NCBI GenBank assembly: GCA_015350385.1
Contig: WNKI01000001.1
Location: forward strand, 3,064,895-3,128,894
Length of the DNA: 64,000 nucleotides
Direction: 5' to 3'
DNA from: Aculops lycopersici
Lineage: Eukaryota; Arthropoda; Arachnida; Trombidiformes; Eriophyidae
The translations under genes and the position numbers were made by a program. This document shows, in pieces, positions 10,409-23,700 of the stretch (positions are counted from its first letter, which is position 1; each line of letters opens with the position of its first letter). The notes under the pieces were generated by a model. It was not told where the DNA came from, searched no databases, and worked only from the letters and a program-made list of their open reading frames with translations.

Positions 10409-13400
10409 CGATTATCGGCAGTGGCGACCACGACGATCATTAGGTTTGCTTACGCACGAGATTAGCTCGCTACCTGCGCGCAATCGCCATCGTCCAACGG
10501 CCAGTGAAGCGGCACAACCTGTTGCCCCGCTTGTTGAGCCACACACAACAAGTGGCTGCTCCCGACGATCAACGGCAATCACGGGGCCTGGCACTTTTGT
10601 TTAGTTGCCGTCGCCGTCGCCGTCGCCATCACTATACTGGTGGCGACGAAACGATTCAACGACGATTGCGCGCATGCAAACACTCGCGGCAGCTCGCTGG
10701 CAGCGGCAAGAGCAACCTGTGGATATGCAACGGAGCGTTACGTTCGCGCGTCGTGTATTAGGCGAGTAAAAAAGTGCCTCATGAGTCCAACAGTCGAGGT
10801 GTCTCTGCCACTAAAGAGGAGGAGGAGGAGGGGAAATAGGTTGTCAGAGTATAAGTATCAGCGAAACAGTCATACTAATACTCATAGTGCTTGTGGGACA
10901 CTCAAACAACAATCAAATTACTCGCCTGTACAACACTTGTTGTCGTTGTCGTTGTTGTTGTTGTTGTTGCAGGTGCAACTCCTAATTAGATTGTTCTGTG
11001 AGCTGCTGAGCAATGGAGACCACTTGTTGCTTGTTCAATGATGCTCACTCGCGCAAATCAAATCCTCGCCGGCAAGTGAGCAATCGGTCGGCGACAATAA
11101 CGTAACACACAAATTTGAGTCCAGCGCTCGGCTATTTGACTCTCTGGCATTTCGACATTGCGACATCAAGTTGGTCGGTTGGTCCATCGTATAGTTGAGT
11201 AGGTGGAGTTTTGGGGCTTTTCAACGACTCAATAGTGAGAGCCTCTAGGTAGCCGATCAAATTAAAGTGGTCGCGAGCCGATCGGTATGAAGCGTCGTGG
11301 CGTGAGGCGAGGCCGCGTCGGTCGAGGTAAGTGGACCACACAATTGGGTTTCCACACTCGAGTTCCGTTGCTCGTTGATGTGATTGTTGCTGTTTTGGAA
11401 TATAAATAGGCGGCAGTGGCTAGCGGCAACCACCTTAGCTTTACCTGGACCAGATTACCTCTGAGAGGTTCAGATTAACTTGGCGAGTGCGGATAAACAA
11501 GTAAAAGTTTTTCGAGGCTTATGCTACAGCTGAAGCGAAGACACTCTCTATTGCTTTCCCTCTAGTGTTGCCATTTCAAGAGGCTAGCGCTGGCAAAACT
11601 CAACCTAAGGAACCATGAAAACTGCTCACCGATTCCCGAATACGATAAGACTTTGCGACATGAGTTGACAACAATCTAAATATTTCAACTGGCAGTTACA
11701 GTTCCGTTTCCCTCGCTGCCGTGTAAGTCGTTATCTTGGTTGTCGTCGCTTTCGCTTTTATTTTATTTCAAAAGAGACGGTGTTGCTACTGCTTCTGCTT
11801 CTGTTTCTGCTATTGTTGTTGTTGCTGCTGCTGCCACTACTACTGCCTCAGCAAGGGCCAACTTTTAGCAGGTGAGGGGAAGATTATCTCAGTTGGCATC
11901 TGACTTTTACACAAACTCCCAGCAAGAGACGCCCACGTGAGAATATCTGGTGATGTCTTTGTCGATGCTTTCCGTGGCTGTTTGTGTTGCTGCTTACCTG
12001 GCCTCAAGCAGACGGAACAGGAAGTTGCGAATAATTAATCAAGCAAAACGAGTGTCCGTCGCTCTCCGTGGTGGCTTATGGATATGGTAGATATTTTTAG
12101 CGGAGATACAAAAACAGTTGTCATCTTCCTCTCGCCCACTGAGTTGGTATATTTCGTGTTGACAAGTGGCCGCAGTTAGCGAGAGAGGTGAATGTATAAA
12201 GAGGACACAGGTAAAAGTTGAGTGGTTAGTTATAAGAGCTGACTGGCAAACGACGACGACAAAACGATTACCTGGCCACAACTTCTTCTTCTTCTTCTCC
12301 CTCTAAACGGCCCCTCAATTTAACTGGGTGGCCGGCCAACCTTCGAGTTAGTAACGGTGCAGTTATAGTCGTAGAGTCGCTTGAGTTTTTGGTGAATCAA
12401 TGACCTCAAGTGGCCTGATAGGTAGCGTTGGCGAGAAAAAAAACATATTTTTCAAGTGATATCAAAGCGAAAGTAGAATGACCATTCGTCCCACTAAATG
12501 ATATCATCCTGTTGCTTCGCCTCCGTCGTCACTGTATATCTGCGGTCGTGATTAACTCAACGCTCACTAGAGATCCAATTTGAAACCAGCGAGTCTATTA
12601 GAACTTACTACCTGAAATTTCGTATTCTTCTCTCTCTCTCTCTCTCTCTGTCTCTTAGGCCCCGATGAGCGAGCGAGTGAGTGATGATCGGAACTCCGTC
12701 GTTTTCAGCGGAAAACACGACGAACGAGCAAATTTGGAGCAAATTGCTACCTATTCGTTTGGTGTAGCAAATTTTGCAAATTTTCCCGCAAGTATTGTGA
12801 CTGCAAGTCCAAATTAGAAGCACAACAACCGACCGACCGACCGGCCGGCCGAATAGCTGGCTGGTTGGTAAATTTTGCTCACATTCGTCACACAGACTAA
12901 TTCTTCTTTCTTCGGCCTAAAATGTTGAGTGCTGAAAATATCATCAGCGAGCAAACCCCTCGTGTGTTTTCACGGCCACTTGATTGATTCGAGAGCAACT
13001 AGTGGTGGCATGAGCAGCGGCAGTGGCGTTGGCGGCGCCAGCTTCCGTTGTAATCTATCATCCGGTTGCTTGTTGTTGCTGCAATTGCCACTACTACAAC
13101 CAGTAGTTGCTTGCAAGCAAGCAAGCGAGCGATACAAGAATCTGCCACCGTCTGTCAGCAACTCGATAGACTCGCGCCATTCGATTGACTCTCACGAATG
13201 AAAGGAGAAGTTTGAGGCGGAGTGGAGTAGGAGGACAAATTGACTCCGCTAGTTTTGTCGTTTCTAGCCGCCACTTGTGTGGTAGCCACAAAAAGGTAGC
13301 CTTCTTGCCCGTTATCGCCCATATTTCTCTGCCACCAAAGACAAGCGCGACCAGCGGACAAAACAGACAGACAAGAGTGAGAGAGAAAACCGCAAATTTC

Positions 13401-13602
13401 GGGCCTAAGGGACAAAAAATTGCACTTTACTGCACGGTTGTGTCGCGAACTGGCAGCGGTCGTGTGGGATTCTTCCACAAGTGTTTGTTGGCTGTTCGGT
13501 AGCAAGCAACAGGCTCACAACAGACCACCACCGGCGCCGCGCTGATGATGATGGTATTGTTATGGTCGGAATGCCCGCTCGCTCGCTCAGTCGCTCTCTC
13601 AA
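10409..13602. other. No gene recognised; possible TATA box
   Basis: Only short low-complexity frames are seen. A TATAAATAGG at 11401-11410 is the best core-promoter match in the region. It is followed about 110 bases on by ACAAGTAAAAG, a possible donor, so a non-coding first exon on the plus strand is conceivable. CCGA/CCGG runs lie at about 12830-12850 and a (TC)n tract at about 12630-12650. Confidence 0.35.
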
Positions 13603-13620
13603 TTTACCTGCGCAGGTAAA
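13603..13620. promoter_or_regulatory. Perfect palindrome of the CAGGTAA motif
   Basis: TTTACCTGC is followed directly by GCAGGTAAA, so two CAGGTAA sites face each other without a spacer. CAGGTA words recur across the window. They resemble Zelda, ZEB/Snail and splice-donor sequences. The function is unknown. Confidence 0.5.
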
Positions 13621-15807
13621 GAGTAGTGATGAACTCTTTTGCCTTGTTCCGTAGACGCGACTCGATTTTTTTGCGCTTGAAGCGCGCGCTCGCTGACCCT
13701 GGAAGTGCGAGAGGTCAGTGGGCGCGCGCCACTCTCACTCCTGTTCGTAGGCACTGTGGCGGCGGTGGCAAGCGTAGCGGCGGCGGCGGCAGCAGTGCTC
13801 GTGCTGAAACTGCAAATAAATCATACAAGTGGTCGCTGGTGGTTAGTTAGATCACCTGGAATGGGTTTTTCGTGTTAGAATAGACGAAACAGCAGGAAGC
13901 TGATTGTTCCTCGGACAATCAATCGTATTTACCATCTTAATTAGCCCACTCCACTCCGGTCTAAAGGCTCAATCGGTCGTCGCTCGATAGGTAGATAGGC
14001 CGATAGATAGATGGGTCGATTCGATGCTTGCTCCATTCGATTGGCTCAAATGAAGATGCAAAAGTTGGATACAAATGCGAAAACAACGCCAGCGATGAGA
14101 GCGCGTGACACTGCGATAAATAATGCAGAGAGGCAAATTTGGATCAAAGAACACGAATGAGCAGCCAGGTGACAGGTGATATAAATCATGCGCTGCGCTT
14201 CATTGGCAACTTCATTGCAAACTTTATTATGAGTTGCCAATTTATCAGATACTAAATTCAAATGAATGTTATACAATCGATCCAATTGTTGTTTGCGCAA
14301 CAATTGGATCTAGTTTATAGTTTTCCATTGTTTTCAACACAAACTTCTAAAAAAAGTTGCGACTTAATTTTCAATTTTCACCAACCAAAACCACTGCCTG
14401 AGACCAAAAGAGCACCCACAATTTTCGGAATATAAAACCAGAAGTTGGGCGCCAATGTGGAAGCGATGGACACGCGCCTCCTGGATGGCAAATTAATTGA
14501 AGGTTAATTTATGGCTGTGTGCTTAGAATGGGCCAGAATGCGATAGAATTAGTGGACGACGGAGCGGCTTTCGGTGCTTCTGTGGGCGGATAACGCAAGA
14601 CACTATCGAGTAAATGATAATTACAACCATGATGAGCCACCACAAACACGGGCCCAATTTGTCTTCATTATTTGCCATCGACATCCTCGCTAGTCCGCGT
14701 TTCCTGGATAGTAACAAAACAGAACTCATCACCCTGCCACGATACGAAAAATGGGATTTTTCCATATAAAGTAGAGTTGAAATTTCTATCAAAATTGGAG
14801 TAGAAAAACACGAGTGATTTTGACCTAATTGGTGGCTAATTTATGGTTAAAATATTGCCAGAAAGATGAACTTTCACTTGATTTAATTTCCACAAATCTC
14901 ATATCCTAAACTTCCTATTGCTCCCTGCAATATCAGTCCAACAACAACAACAACAAAAAACGATGGATTGCTCATTTGTCTTGATCATCTGTAAGCGGCC
15001 GTTGCCGTCCGTGTCACGCACGCGCAATGACATTGGCAGCGAAACCTTTTTTGAGGTCGACTTTTCTATCCTCTTGCTCAGCTACTACTACTGCCGCCGC
15101 CGCCGCCACCGATATAATAAGCTAAAGGATTTCTCGCTTGAATCCGCTGCCCACCTTCCAGGTGATTCGTTGATTAATGATCATTTGAATGCTCAACACG
15201 GAAGTCAACGAACTCAAACGCGCGCCTCGCAGAGGTTAAGGTTGAGTTACCTGCACTTCGGTTTGCCTTTGCCCGGCGAGCGTAAGTCGAGGTGGACAGA
15301 AAAAAGAGACGTCGCCTTCTATAGATGATCTTGATTTCGGTAGCTTGCATTGCAGTGAGCAACGGACAAACGAGAGCTGGAAGAAGAGACTATTGTCGCG
15401 CTGAAGCGAGGCAAAAAGACAACAGGTTGTCGTGTGTCGCGCCCATCGTCGAGTGTTGAGTCCATTAAAAGCTAGTTGATGATCATGAGCAACGGTAGCG
15501 GCGGCGTCGTCACTTTACTTGAGTTGTGGGCGTCGATTGTCGCTCGTTGTCGTCTGCTAACACTAGTAAGTCCCTTTATCTCCATCTAATCGTTTGCCTT
15601 CTCTTGATATTATTTCTATCTCTCTCTTTAGAGTAAAACTCAAGTCTATTACTATTAAGCATCCGGAAGCTGCGAGTTGCTCTGATTAGATCTTATCTGT
15701 GTGCATGTGTGCGCGCCTCGCGTTCTTCAATCCAATTGATGTCTTTAATCGATTTATAGTTGCAGTTGAGTTTGCTTTAATGGCGAAGAGAAAACGAGTA
15801 AAGTAAG

Positions 15808-15839
<32 letters not shown>

Positions 15840-18800
15840 AGGTAGGAAAAGTAGTAGCCAAATGAAGCTCTTATCACCAGGTAAACAAGAGCAGCTAATC
15901 AGTTTGCCGCATCAGTTGGTGTCTCTCATGCTGCCTGTTTTCTGGTTCGAATTCTGACGCTCGCTTCTCCGACTTAGCCGAGAAAGTTGGAAATTTTAAT
16001 GCTTCAAAAAATCTCGCGCTCCCCCTCGACACTTGCTGTTGTTGTGTCCAGTTAATCAGTAGCTCATTTTATTGCTTCTTCTCTCTTTCTTTTTTAATTG
16101 ACTCCCTCAATTCGAGTTACTTTCTATGTTGACACTTCGTTCAAGTTTAGTATCGCCCAAACTTTCTCCGCCAGTTTTATTAAGTTAACCCGAACAAGGG
16201 GATCCAGCTTCGCATGAGACCCACTAGGTGCCACTCTGATCGCCCGTTTAACATTTTTTGTCCCACATCATTTTTGCCTCCGAGAGGGAAGATGATCCAT
16301 TAACAATGAGAGACCGGAAGCGGAAGTTGTCGCTCCAAGCTATCGGCTTTGTTCTATATCCCTTCTCTCTTTATTTTCCTTGCTTAAATACTATTAGCTT
16401 TTAGATGATGAAGGAGAAGTCGAGCCAGAAGGAAACCACCTAGTGTGTTGTATGAAGAAAAACAAGCAGGTAAAATGAGCAGTCAGCTAACAGAGAGGAA
16501 CTAAATGTGACCTCCAGAAAATTTTTGGTGCATTAATTTTTCTTTTTGTTTCTTCGATTTGTTTTTATTTACCTTTTGATCAATCTATATGAGCAAATTC
16601 ATTCTTCCCCTTTTGAAAAAAAGATGGTCTTTTCAACCTTACCCCCCAGTAACCTGAGCGGGGATGTTTTCCTCCTCTAAGGCCGCAATCATGAGCCTTG
16701 TACCTCGATCGACCATCCAGATCAGAGTAGACACCTGATTTAATTCGAGAGACATGATTGATGAGCATCATGCCAAAACGCTCCAATGACCAGCCTTCGA
16801 GATTCTCTCGTCTTGTTGAATCCTCTACTTTTACACTTGCGCCTACACAATGTTACTGTTTTGCTTCCGTTTCCCTTTTCGTCTCTGGCAAGATAAACAA
16901 AATCACTGAGCCACTACTCGATTTATGGCAAGTTGCAACACAACGTCTCAAGCGTAATGACCGATTCCAAGTAAGTCGTTGGTTCTAATGGTTTGCCAGT
17001 GCTCTCCGAGATGGCCGTTCGGACTTTAAAGGCAAACCGCGAGATGTCTTCGAATTGTATCGCGAATGTCCAATGCTCTTTCCACTACTAGCACCACCGC
17101 CACCAATACTAATGCTAATACTACTTTATTGAAAACCGTGGCACTTTTTTCCTCTCTCTGATTTTTTCTTCTGGGAAACCAATGACCAGGTGGCTAACTT
17201 TAGAGCGACTGCTGATGTAAGAAATAGTTTTTCTCGAGAAACTTCATGGAAGGCATAATTCAGGGGTATCCAATTTCCAGCATTGAGCGGTGTACATTTT
17301 AAACCTGACCTTTATTTAGTTGTTAATGGTCTAGTTGAATGGGAATCGACTCGACTAATTTACATTCCCGTCTTGCCGGCCGTTCCACTTGCTCTTTGTG
17401 ATTGTTGGCAAAAAAGAGCTTGAGTGGAAAGCGGAAGTCGCGCTTCCAAGTTCAATGCCAACGCGCTTCGTTCGCAGTCGTCGTCGTCGAGTCATTTATA
17501 ACAATCGAGTTTAATTTAGCCCTATTCACTTGCTAGAGGGTTAAAGCAGAGAGTCAGTGGTAATTATTTGCTGCGACTTTCAATGGAGCCACATAATGAC
17601 ATCAAATAATATACTTAGGTTCACTAGCTTGCAAACCAAATACAAAATCCTCTCTCCCTGTCTTATTATGAGAGAGGGAGAGAGAGAGAGAGAGATTGAG
17701 CCACAAAAGTTCAAGCAGACAAGTCGGATAAACTAACTCACTCCCTTTTTATTCAAAAAATAAAATTTTGCTCCTCACCCCAACGGACTCGATAAAAACA
17801 CGCCCACGACTGCCGGTTACGCCTAATGCTAATCACATTGGCGGAAATAAATGGACCCACCGAACAAACGGAACTAATAATCTTCTTGGCCCAAAACTAA
17901 ACCTTGGCCTAAAAACAACAAAACCTCGTGTCGTCTGCTGATGACAACATCACAAATGGAATGAACAAAACCACCAATTGGCATCGACGATCGCCGACAA
18001 CTCGACGCCATGACGACAATTACACGCTACTAACGCGTGAAATTAAACGTTGATCGGCGAAACTCTTTCTTTTTGGCCATTCGGTTGCGCAACTATGATA
18101 ATCTCGACGTCATCCTAAAATTAAACGCCTCTGTTACATCTACATCAACGATAACGATAACGATAACGACAACAACAAATTATTTGCCAACACGCAACTC
18201 GCTCGAGAAAAAAACCAATGCCAACTCTATCTCTTTGCCTCATGACAAAACTTGAACCAAAACTAACAGGTAAGTCGCAAGGTCCATCCTCCTTTTGTCT
18301 CATTTCATTGCAAAGCAACTCAACTACTACTACTACTACTACCACAGCTAGCACTAAAAATGACCTCAAGCTAGAAGGTCAATTGCAGTTAGAATTACAT
18401 ATTCCACTCGTGTTATCTGATTGGCAATCTAGTCAGCATTCAGTTGGTTTGCATTTCTCTCTGTCTCTCTTTCAGTTATGACTCACTCAGTCAGTCTAGT
18501 GGTTTTCTCCACTAGAATTCCATTTAGTTCCCCTCATGTTTGCCCCTCGAGTTTAGTCTGCGTTTTGGTGGCCGGCATCTCCATCTAGATATGTGCTAAG
18601 CTTGCTCGCCGCTCTAGCAAAAGCGCTTGAGGCGCAACGGGCGAGAGAGCGTTTGGCGCATTTTTGCTGCATGGCTACTTCCGGTTTGCATGAGCCGCAG
18701 CGTGTGTAGGTGAGAGGGGCAAAAATCTGAACCCCGGTCACGAGTCTATTGTTTTCTGTTTTCTGTTGTTGTTCTGGTCTCTGTTCGTTTTGCTCAGTGG

Positions 18801-20532
18801 TTGTGGTGGTGTAACTTCAGGCAAAAAACTAATAGTTATAATAATAATAATAATAATAATAATGATTGAGCGGCTCACCGGTGACGGTGAAGTATTTGAA
18901 CTTGTTGATGTAGGAACAACCACAGCTAGACGACTCTGCTCTGTTCATTAACCTGAAGCCAACTGATGCATTCATGTGGTTGCATGAGAGTAGCGGAGAG
19001 TAAATAGTCGGCATGAGGACAGTTTATTATTATTACCATTATTGTTAGCACGAGCCTCAAGTCGGTGGCGGCGGCCACGATACTCGCGTTTAGCTCCTTT
19101 GTTTCCTGGTAATGCAACCCTCCTGTTTGTCTAGCCATCGAGTGATTGCTAGTCTTTTGGTTTGCTCGAGTTTAGTTGGGTTCAGTTATCTCGGCATTGT
19201 GTTCAACTGGGCAGAAGATAGCGGCAAGCAGTTTGTTTTGCGTATTAAGTGAGTGGACAAAATGTTGGCCAATAGGAGGAGGGTTACTGTTTGCTTATTG
19301 GATATTTGATATGCTAGCCAGTCGACTAGTTGACCATCTGAGCAGCGAGAGACTGGCGACGGGAGCAAAGTTGGCTGGCTCAAGGAGTTGCTAGTTGGTG
19401 AGAGAGTAGTAACAGCAGCAGCAGCAGCAGCAAAGCGGCTTTTGCGCTAATTCAGCAGCGGCATCCAATGGTAGCCAATGGTGGCGTTTGGTTGAGTGAA
19501 TGGGCTGAAGGCTACCCACTAGCGGCTCCACGGCCAAGCACTGGTTAAGCTGACTGGCTAGCAAATGAAAAATAGTTCTATTATTAATACACTTCCAGCT
19601 TATGAAACTAACACGAGTTAGGGGCGAGCAGTTGAAGTCGAGGCTAAAGTTGGAGTTGGAGAGGAGCCAAGAAAATAAACTTTGGCTTGACAACTCTGAG
19701 AGCGCCAACGATGACGACGATGACAACAATCTCATGTTGCCGCCAGGAAATCGGTAGGCGATCGTCGCCAGGCGAGAGATTCTCGGGAGCCAGGAGGATT
19801 CTCGTGTCTCTTTAGGTTCGTATTTATCAAGACGCTAGCAACGACAACCAGAGAGAGAGGGAGAGAGCGACGATGCGACTTCCGCTAGTCTTCGCCGGTG
19901 CGGTAGTCGAGTTAGTTGTTGTTGTTGTTGCTGTCGGCGCTTGCTAGAGTCGCTTAATGAGACTCGAGCGAGAGGAAACTGGTTTCACTTGTTCGATGCG
20001 AATGTCGTCGCTGTTGCCGGCAGCTCATCGTTTATCGAGTTGAATGCTGCTGTCGAAGCGACCGGAAGTTGCGGCGCCAGTCCAGCCGCTTCCTTCCCGT
20101 CGTTTGAATGGGTTATCCGCGCGAAGCTTGATTAGATAAAGCGACATGGCGAAAGAGATTCCATTCCATCGATGCTGCGTGCGTCCCTGGCCCCGCAACT
20201 TCCGGTTGGCACAAATCGACCCCAGTTTTGCGCACCCATCAAACACTTTAGCCCATCAAATCCAACCAACAACCAGGTGACTTGGCGCTCCCTCCAGTTT
20301 ACAGACTGTCGCTGAAAGAAAGAGGCTCTTCGGTGAAGTTACGTCATACGAATTAAGTTTAGTTCCCGCGCAGACACAGGTAGTAGGGGACACATACTCA
20401 CCGGTGAATGGTGATTGTCGCCCGTGATGATGGCGACAACCAAGTCGCCTCGTGGCGTGGGCGGTGTCTCGCTACTTTCACAACCTTCAGACTGATTGTA
20501 AACTTCAACTAGAGTAAGCGAGACAAGAGAGT

Positions 20533-20534
<2 letters not shown>
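13621..20534. other. No gene recognised
   Basis: A gene-poor stretch. It contains a perfect hairpin (14279-14310), a TATAAAA at about 14431, a GTA/TAG run (about 15807-15831), GA tracts (about 17676-17695) and TAA repeats (18838-18863). Open frames here are low-complexity or short and show no domain. I could not assemble exons into a gene. Confidence 0.45.
14279..14310. repeat. Perfect 13-bp inverted repeat, 6-base loop
   Basis: GATCCAATTGTTG (14279-14291) pairs exactly with CAACAATTGGATC (14298-14310) around the loop TTTGCG. It stands alone in non-coding sequence. Confidence 0.85.
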
Positions 20535-20600
<66 letters not shown>

Positions 20601-20756
20601 TAGTAGTAGTAGTAGTAGTACGTAGTACGTACGTACGTACGTACGTACGTACGTACGTACGTACGTACGTACGTACGTACGTACGTACGTACGTTAACGT
20701 TAACGTTAACGTTACGTNNNNNNNNNNNNNNNNNNNNGAGAGAGAGAGAGAGAGAG
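20535..20756. repeat. Compound microsatellite with assembly gap
   Basis: In order: (GA)n to about 20597, (GTA)n to about 20620, (ACGT)n to about 20693, three to four TTAACG hexamers to about 20716, twenty N (20718-20737), then (GA)n to 20756. The N run marks sequence the assembler could not resolve, so true length is unknown. Open frames across it are artefacts. Confidence 0.95.
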
Positions 20757-23700
20757 AAACGATTGGTTTTGCTGAGTGGTAAACTTGACACAAAGGCACA
20801 CACTAGTCCATCTCAAAGTTTGGTCAAACTTTTAGATTGGAAATTTATCTTGGAAATCCAGTTTGCGTCGAGGGCTGGGTTCAGATGGAGTTTCAGTTTT
20901 GAACTAGTGTGGCGTGTGGTAACTTTCGATTGAAATACGGCAGCAGCTGACAGAGTTGAAATATCATTAGCTCGGAACAGCGACCAGCGGCGTGGCAAGC
21001 CAACTAGATTGGCGTGTAAATGATGATTATGTCTTGGTAACAATGACAATACATATATATATATATATATTTAGAGTAGCTGTTGGGTTCCCTGTGGCAG
21101 TATATATATTTACTGCCACAGTTTAGATGGAGAATCATTAAACTGAAAGGAATCCATTAGGAACATCGACACAGAGTCGTCCTTCTCGTTGCTACGACGA
21201 GAAGATTGGGAGGTCAATTGTGTGTCGACTTCATTGTGCAGGGGCAAAGTTGGAGAGTTGACATAAACTCTGACTGACTTGAAACTATTGGGTTCAGGGA
21301 GTCAAATCCAATTACACTCTTTGCTTTGGCCGATCGACCACGAGAACGTTAACGAGTCGCAGCTTCCAAGTTTAGCGCTAGATTATATTTGAAATTTACA
21401 GAACTCGAGAACCTTTCAATGATAGTTAGCACACTATCTCCCATTTGCCCACAACTGAGTGCCTCAGTCAAAAATCGCCCCGAGTAGCATTAGGACATTA
21501 GCTTTGTCTACCTGACCGTCTACCTGTTTGTCTATTTGTTTGCTGTCTCAAAGCACAAGTGAGCGGGTATTCAAGTTTCTACATGTAACATCTTGTGGCC
21601 TTGAAACGTACACCTAGTTTTCGCTCCACTTATCGTGCGACTTTCCTGTGCGAGATTATCGGGTGTTGTTCTAGAGCAGAGAAGAACTAGCACTTATCGA
21701 CGTAGAGGCAGAAACGGAAACGGAAACGGAAACAGAGATAGAAATAGAAATACCTGCCTAAGATTGGCAACGTCATCGCAACGGGGAATTGGAGAAAATT
21801 TAGTATTCTTTTGGCTAGCAACAAATGTAAGGTTTGTGTTGACGTTGCTCAATCTTGTTGATTTGACTGAGAGAGAGGGAAAAATTGGTTCAGAAAAAAG
21901 GTAATGAGAGCGAATGGAATCTCGACCAAACCATGGAAAGTGAGCTAAATTTTAATTAATTTTATGACAGGAGAGAGAGAGAGAGAGAGAGAGGCGATCT
22001 CCGCTCGTTAGAAGCTTGTTTGCCGCTCAAGCTTCTTCATGATCATTTATTTTTCAGTCGGCTCTTTCTCTCGCTTGCTGAGTTTAGCCATTTGGCCAAG
22101 TCACTTTTGGTGAGTCTCGAATTCGGTCGCTAAGCTTTCGATGATGAGTTTAGCGACGCAGTTATCTCTTCTAAGGCTGGGGGCATTAAGTTTGCTACCG
22201 GCCAAGAGTAAAGCAACTAAGCTGTGGCTCGTCCGACTTTTCCTTGCGCAACTCGTAGCTGCACCTGTACGCAAAATCTTGCCAGAGCCTCAGAGGGGCA
22301 GTGGCTTAGTGGCGAGAGAGAGAGAGAGAGAAGATGGGATATGTGCTTACGTAATTTGCAAAGGAAAAAACTCTCTTTCCCTTTCCCCCTCGTTGATGTG
22401 TTGGTTTTACTCGCACACTCTCCTCCAATTTGAGCGACTTTTTCTACATCTCCATCTCTCGTTTGCAGGATTTATGCAGTCGCCAGTGCCGAGTCGAGAA
22501 ACCGGATGCTAGTTTCGAATGACGACACCTAGCAAGTTTATTCTCAAACTCTCCTTTTTCACTCTTGATTTTTATTATTTTTATTTCTATTGAGCCAATG
22601 GACAGAATGGGTAAAAGAGATCGCCATTGGGAGGGTCCACGGCCGCTGGTCAAAGGAAATGTGATAAGGATCTCTTCGGCGGGAAACCATTTGCTCTCTT
22701 TCGTTTGTTATACGCGCGCGTTTGTCTCTTCTTCTTTGAGCCGGCGTCTTTTTTCCGAGTCTTGTGACGCCCCGTCCCCCTTCCCCCCTGGAAGTTGGAA
22801 GTTGCAAGTCGCAAGTTACAAGTTGCGACTCAGCTCATCTCTTTAACATGAGCTCACAGACCAATACGACGAGTTCCGGTCGCTTAGCTACACACGTAAA
22901 TCTGGCCAAAAACCAACTGGACAGGCGAGCTAAAAACCAGCGCTTACTTGTCACGGCGACGACAACGAGAGAGTGAGCAACTAAAGCTGAGCCGCCAACC
23001 GGTGCGCTGCGCGTGACTGGAAATTGGGGGACTTTTAGGGACGAGGTTGAAATTGAGACGCCAGGCTGAGCAAAAATATCGTTCGCTCTCGAATTATCTG
23101 TCCAGCGTGATGGTGGTGGTCGTTGTCCAAGTCGTTTGTGCGATGGTGACGCTTGACACTGAGCCTCCGAGCAGCGAGCCAAAAAACGATAGCAACACCG
23201 ACAACTACAACGCCGACGAAGACGGCGCCGCCGCCGGCAGCGACAGAAATTCAGCTGCTCACTTGGCGCAGATACAAGTGGACAAGTCGAGGTGCATGCG
23301 CTTGTCGTCGTCGTCCTTGTCATAGTTGTTGCTGTCGTTGTCGCCATCGTAGTCGTCGGCGAGGTTGTCATAGCTGTTGCTATTGCGCAGCGCGCGCGAC
23401 GACCGCACGAGCGAGCGCCTAGCGACTTGCGTCTACTAGGCGCGCCACTCAATCCATCGAGAGCGAGAGCAGTGGAGAGAGTTAACGCAAATGTTGCTCA
23501 GTTAGCCAAAGCGAGGGATAGATAAACTGCGAGATTCGCCAAACGATAGTCGCCTATTAGTGCATGTCGTTCGCCCTGAAGGGACACGATATTAGAGACG
23601 ACCGATTGGTTTTCTCGTTGCAAAAGCCACGCGGCGAGTTATGCGCTGTCGCGAGTGGCGACGAGAGTTGCAGTCTCAGTCTTGGTGGCTAAAACAGCAA

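Noticed and set aside
15940..15960. GGTTCGAATTC B-box-like sequence
   Set aside because: No A box at a suitable distance upstream and no cloverleaf.
20339..20803. ORFs on both strands across the N gap
   Set aside because: They consist of GA, GTA and ACGT microsatellite translation and unknown bases.
22835..23452. 205-codon minus-strand ORF
   Set aside because: Thr, Arg and Cys runs from trinucleotide repeats, a competing plus-strand frame of the same kind, and no domain.
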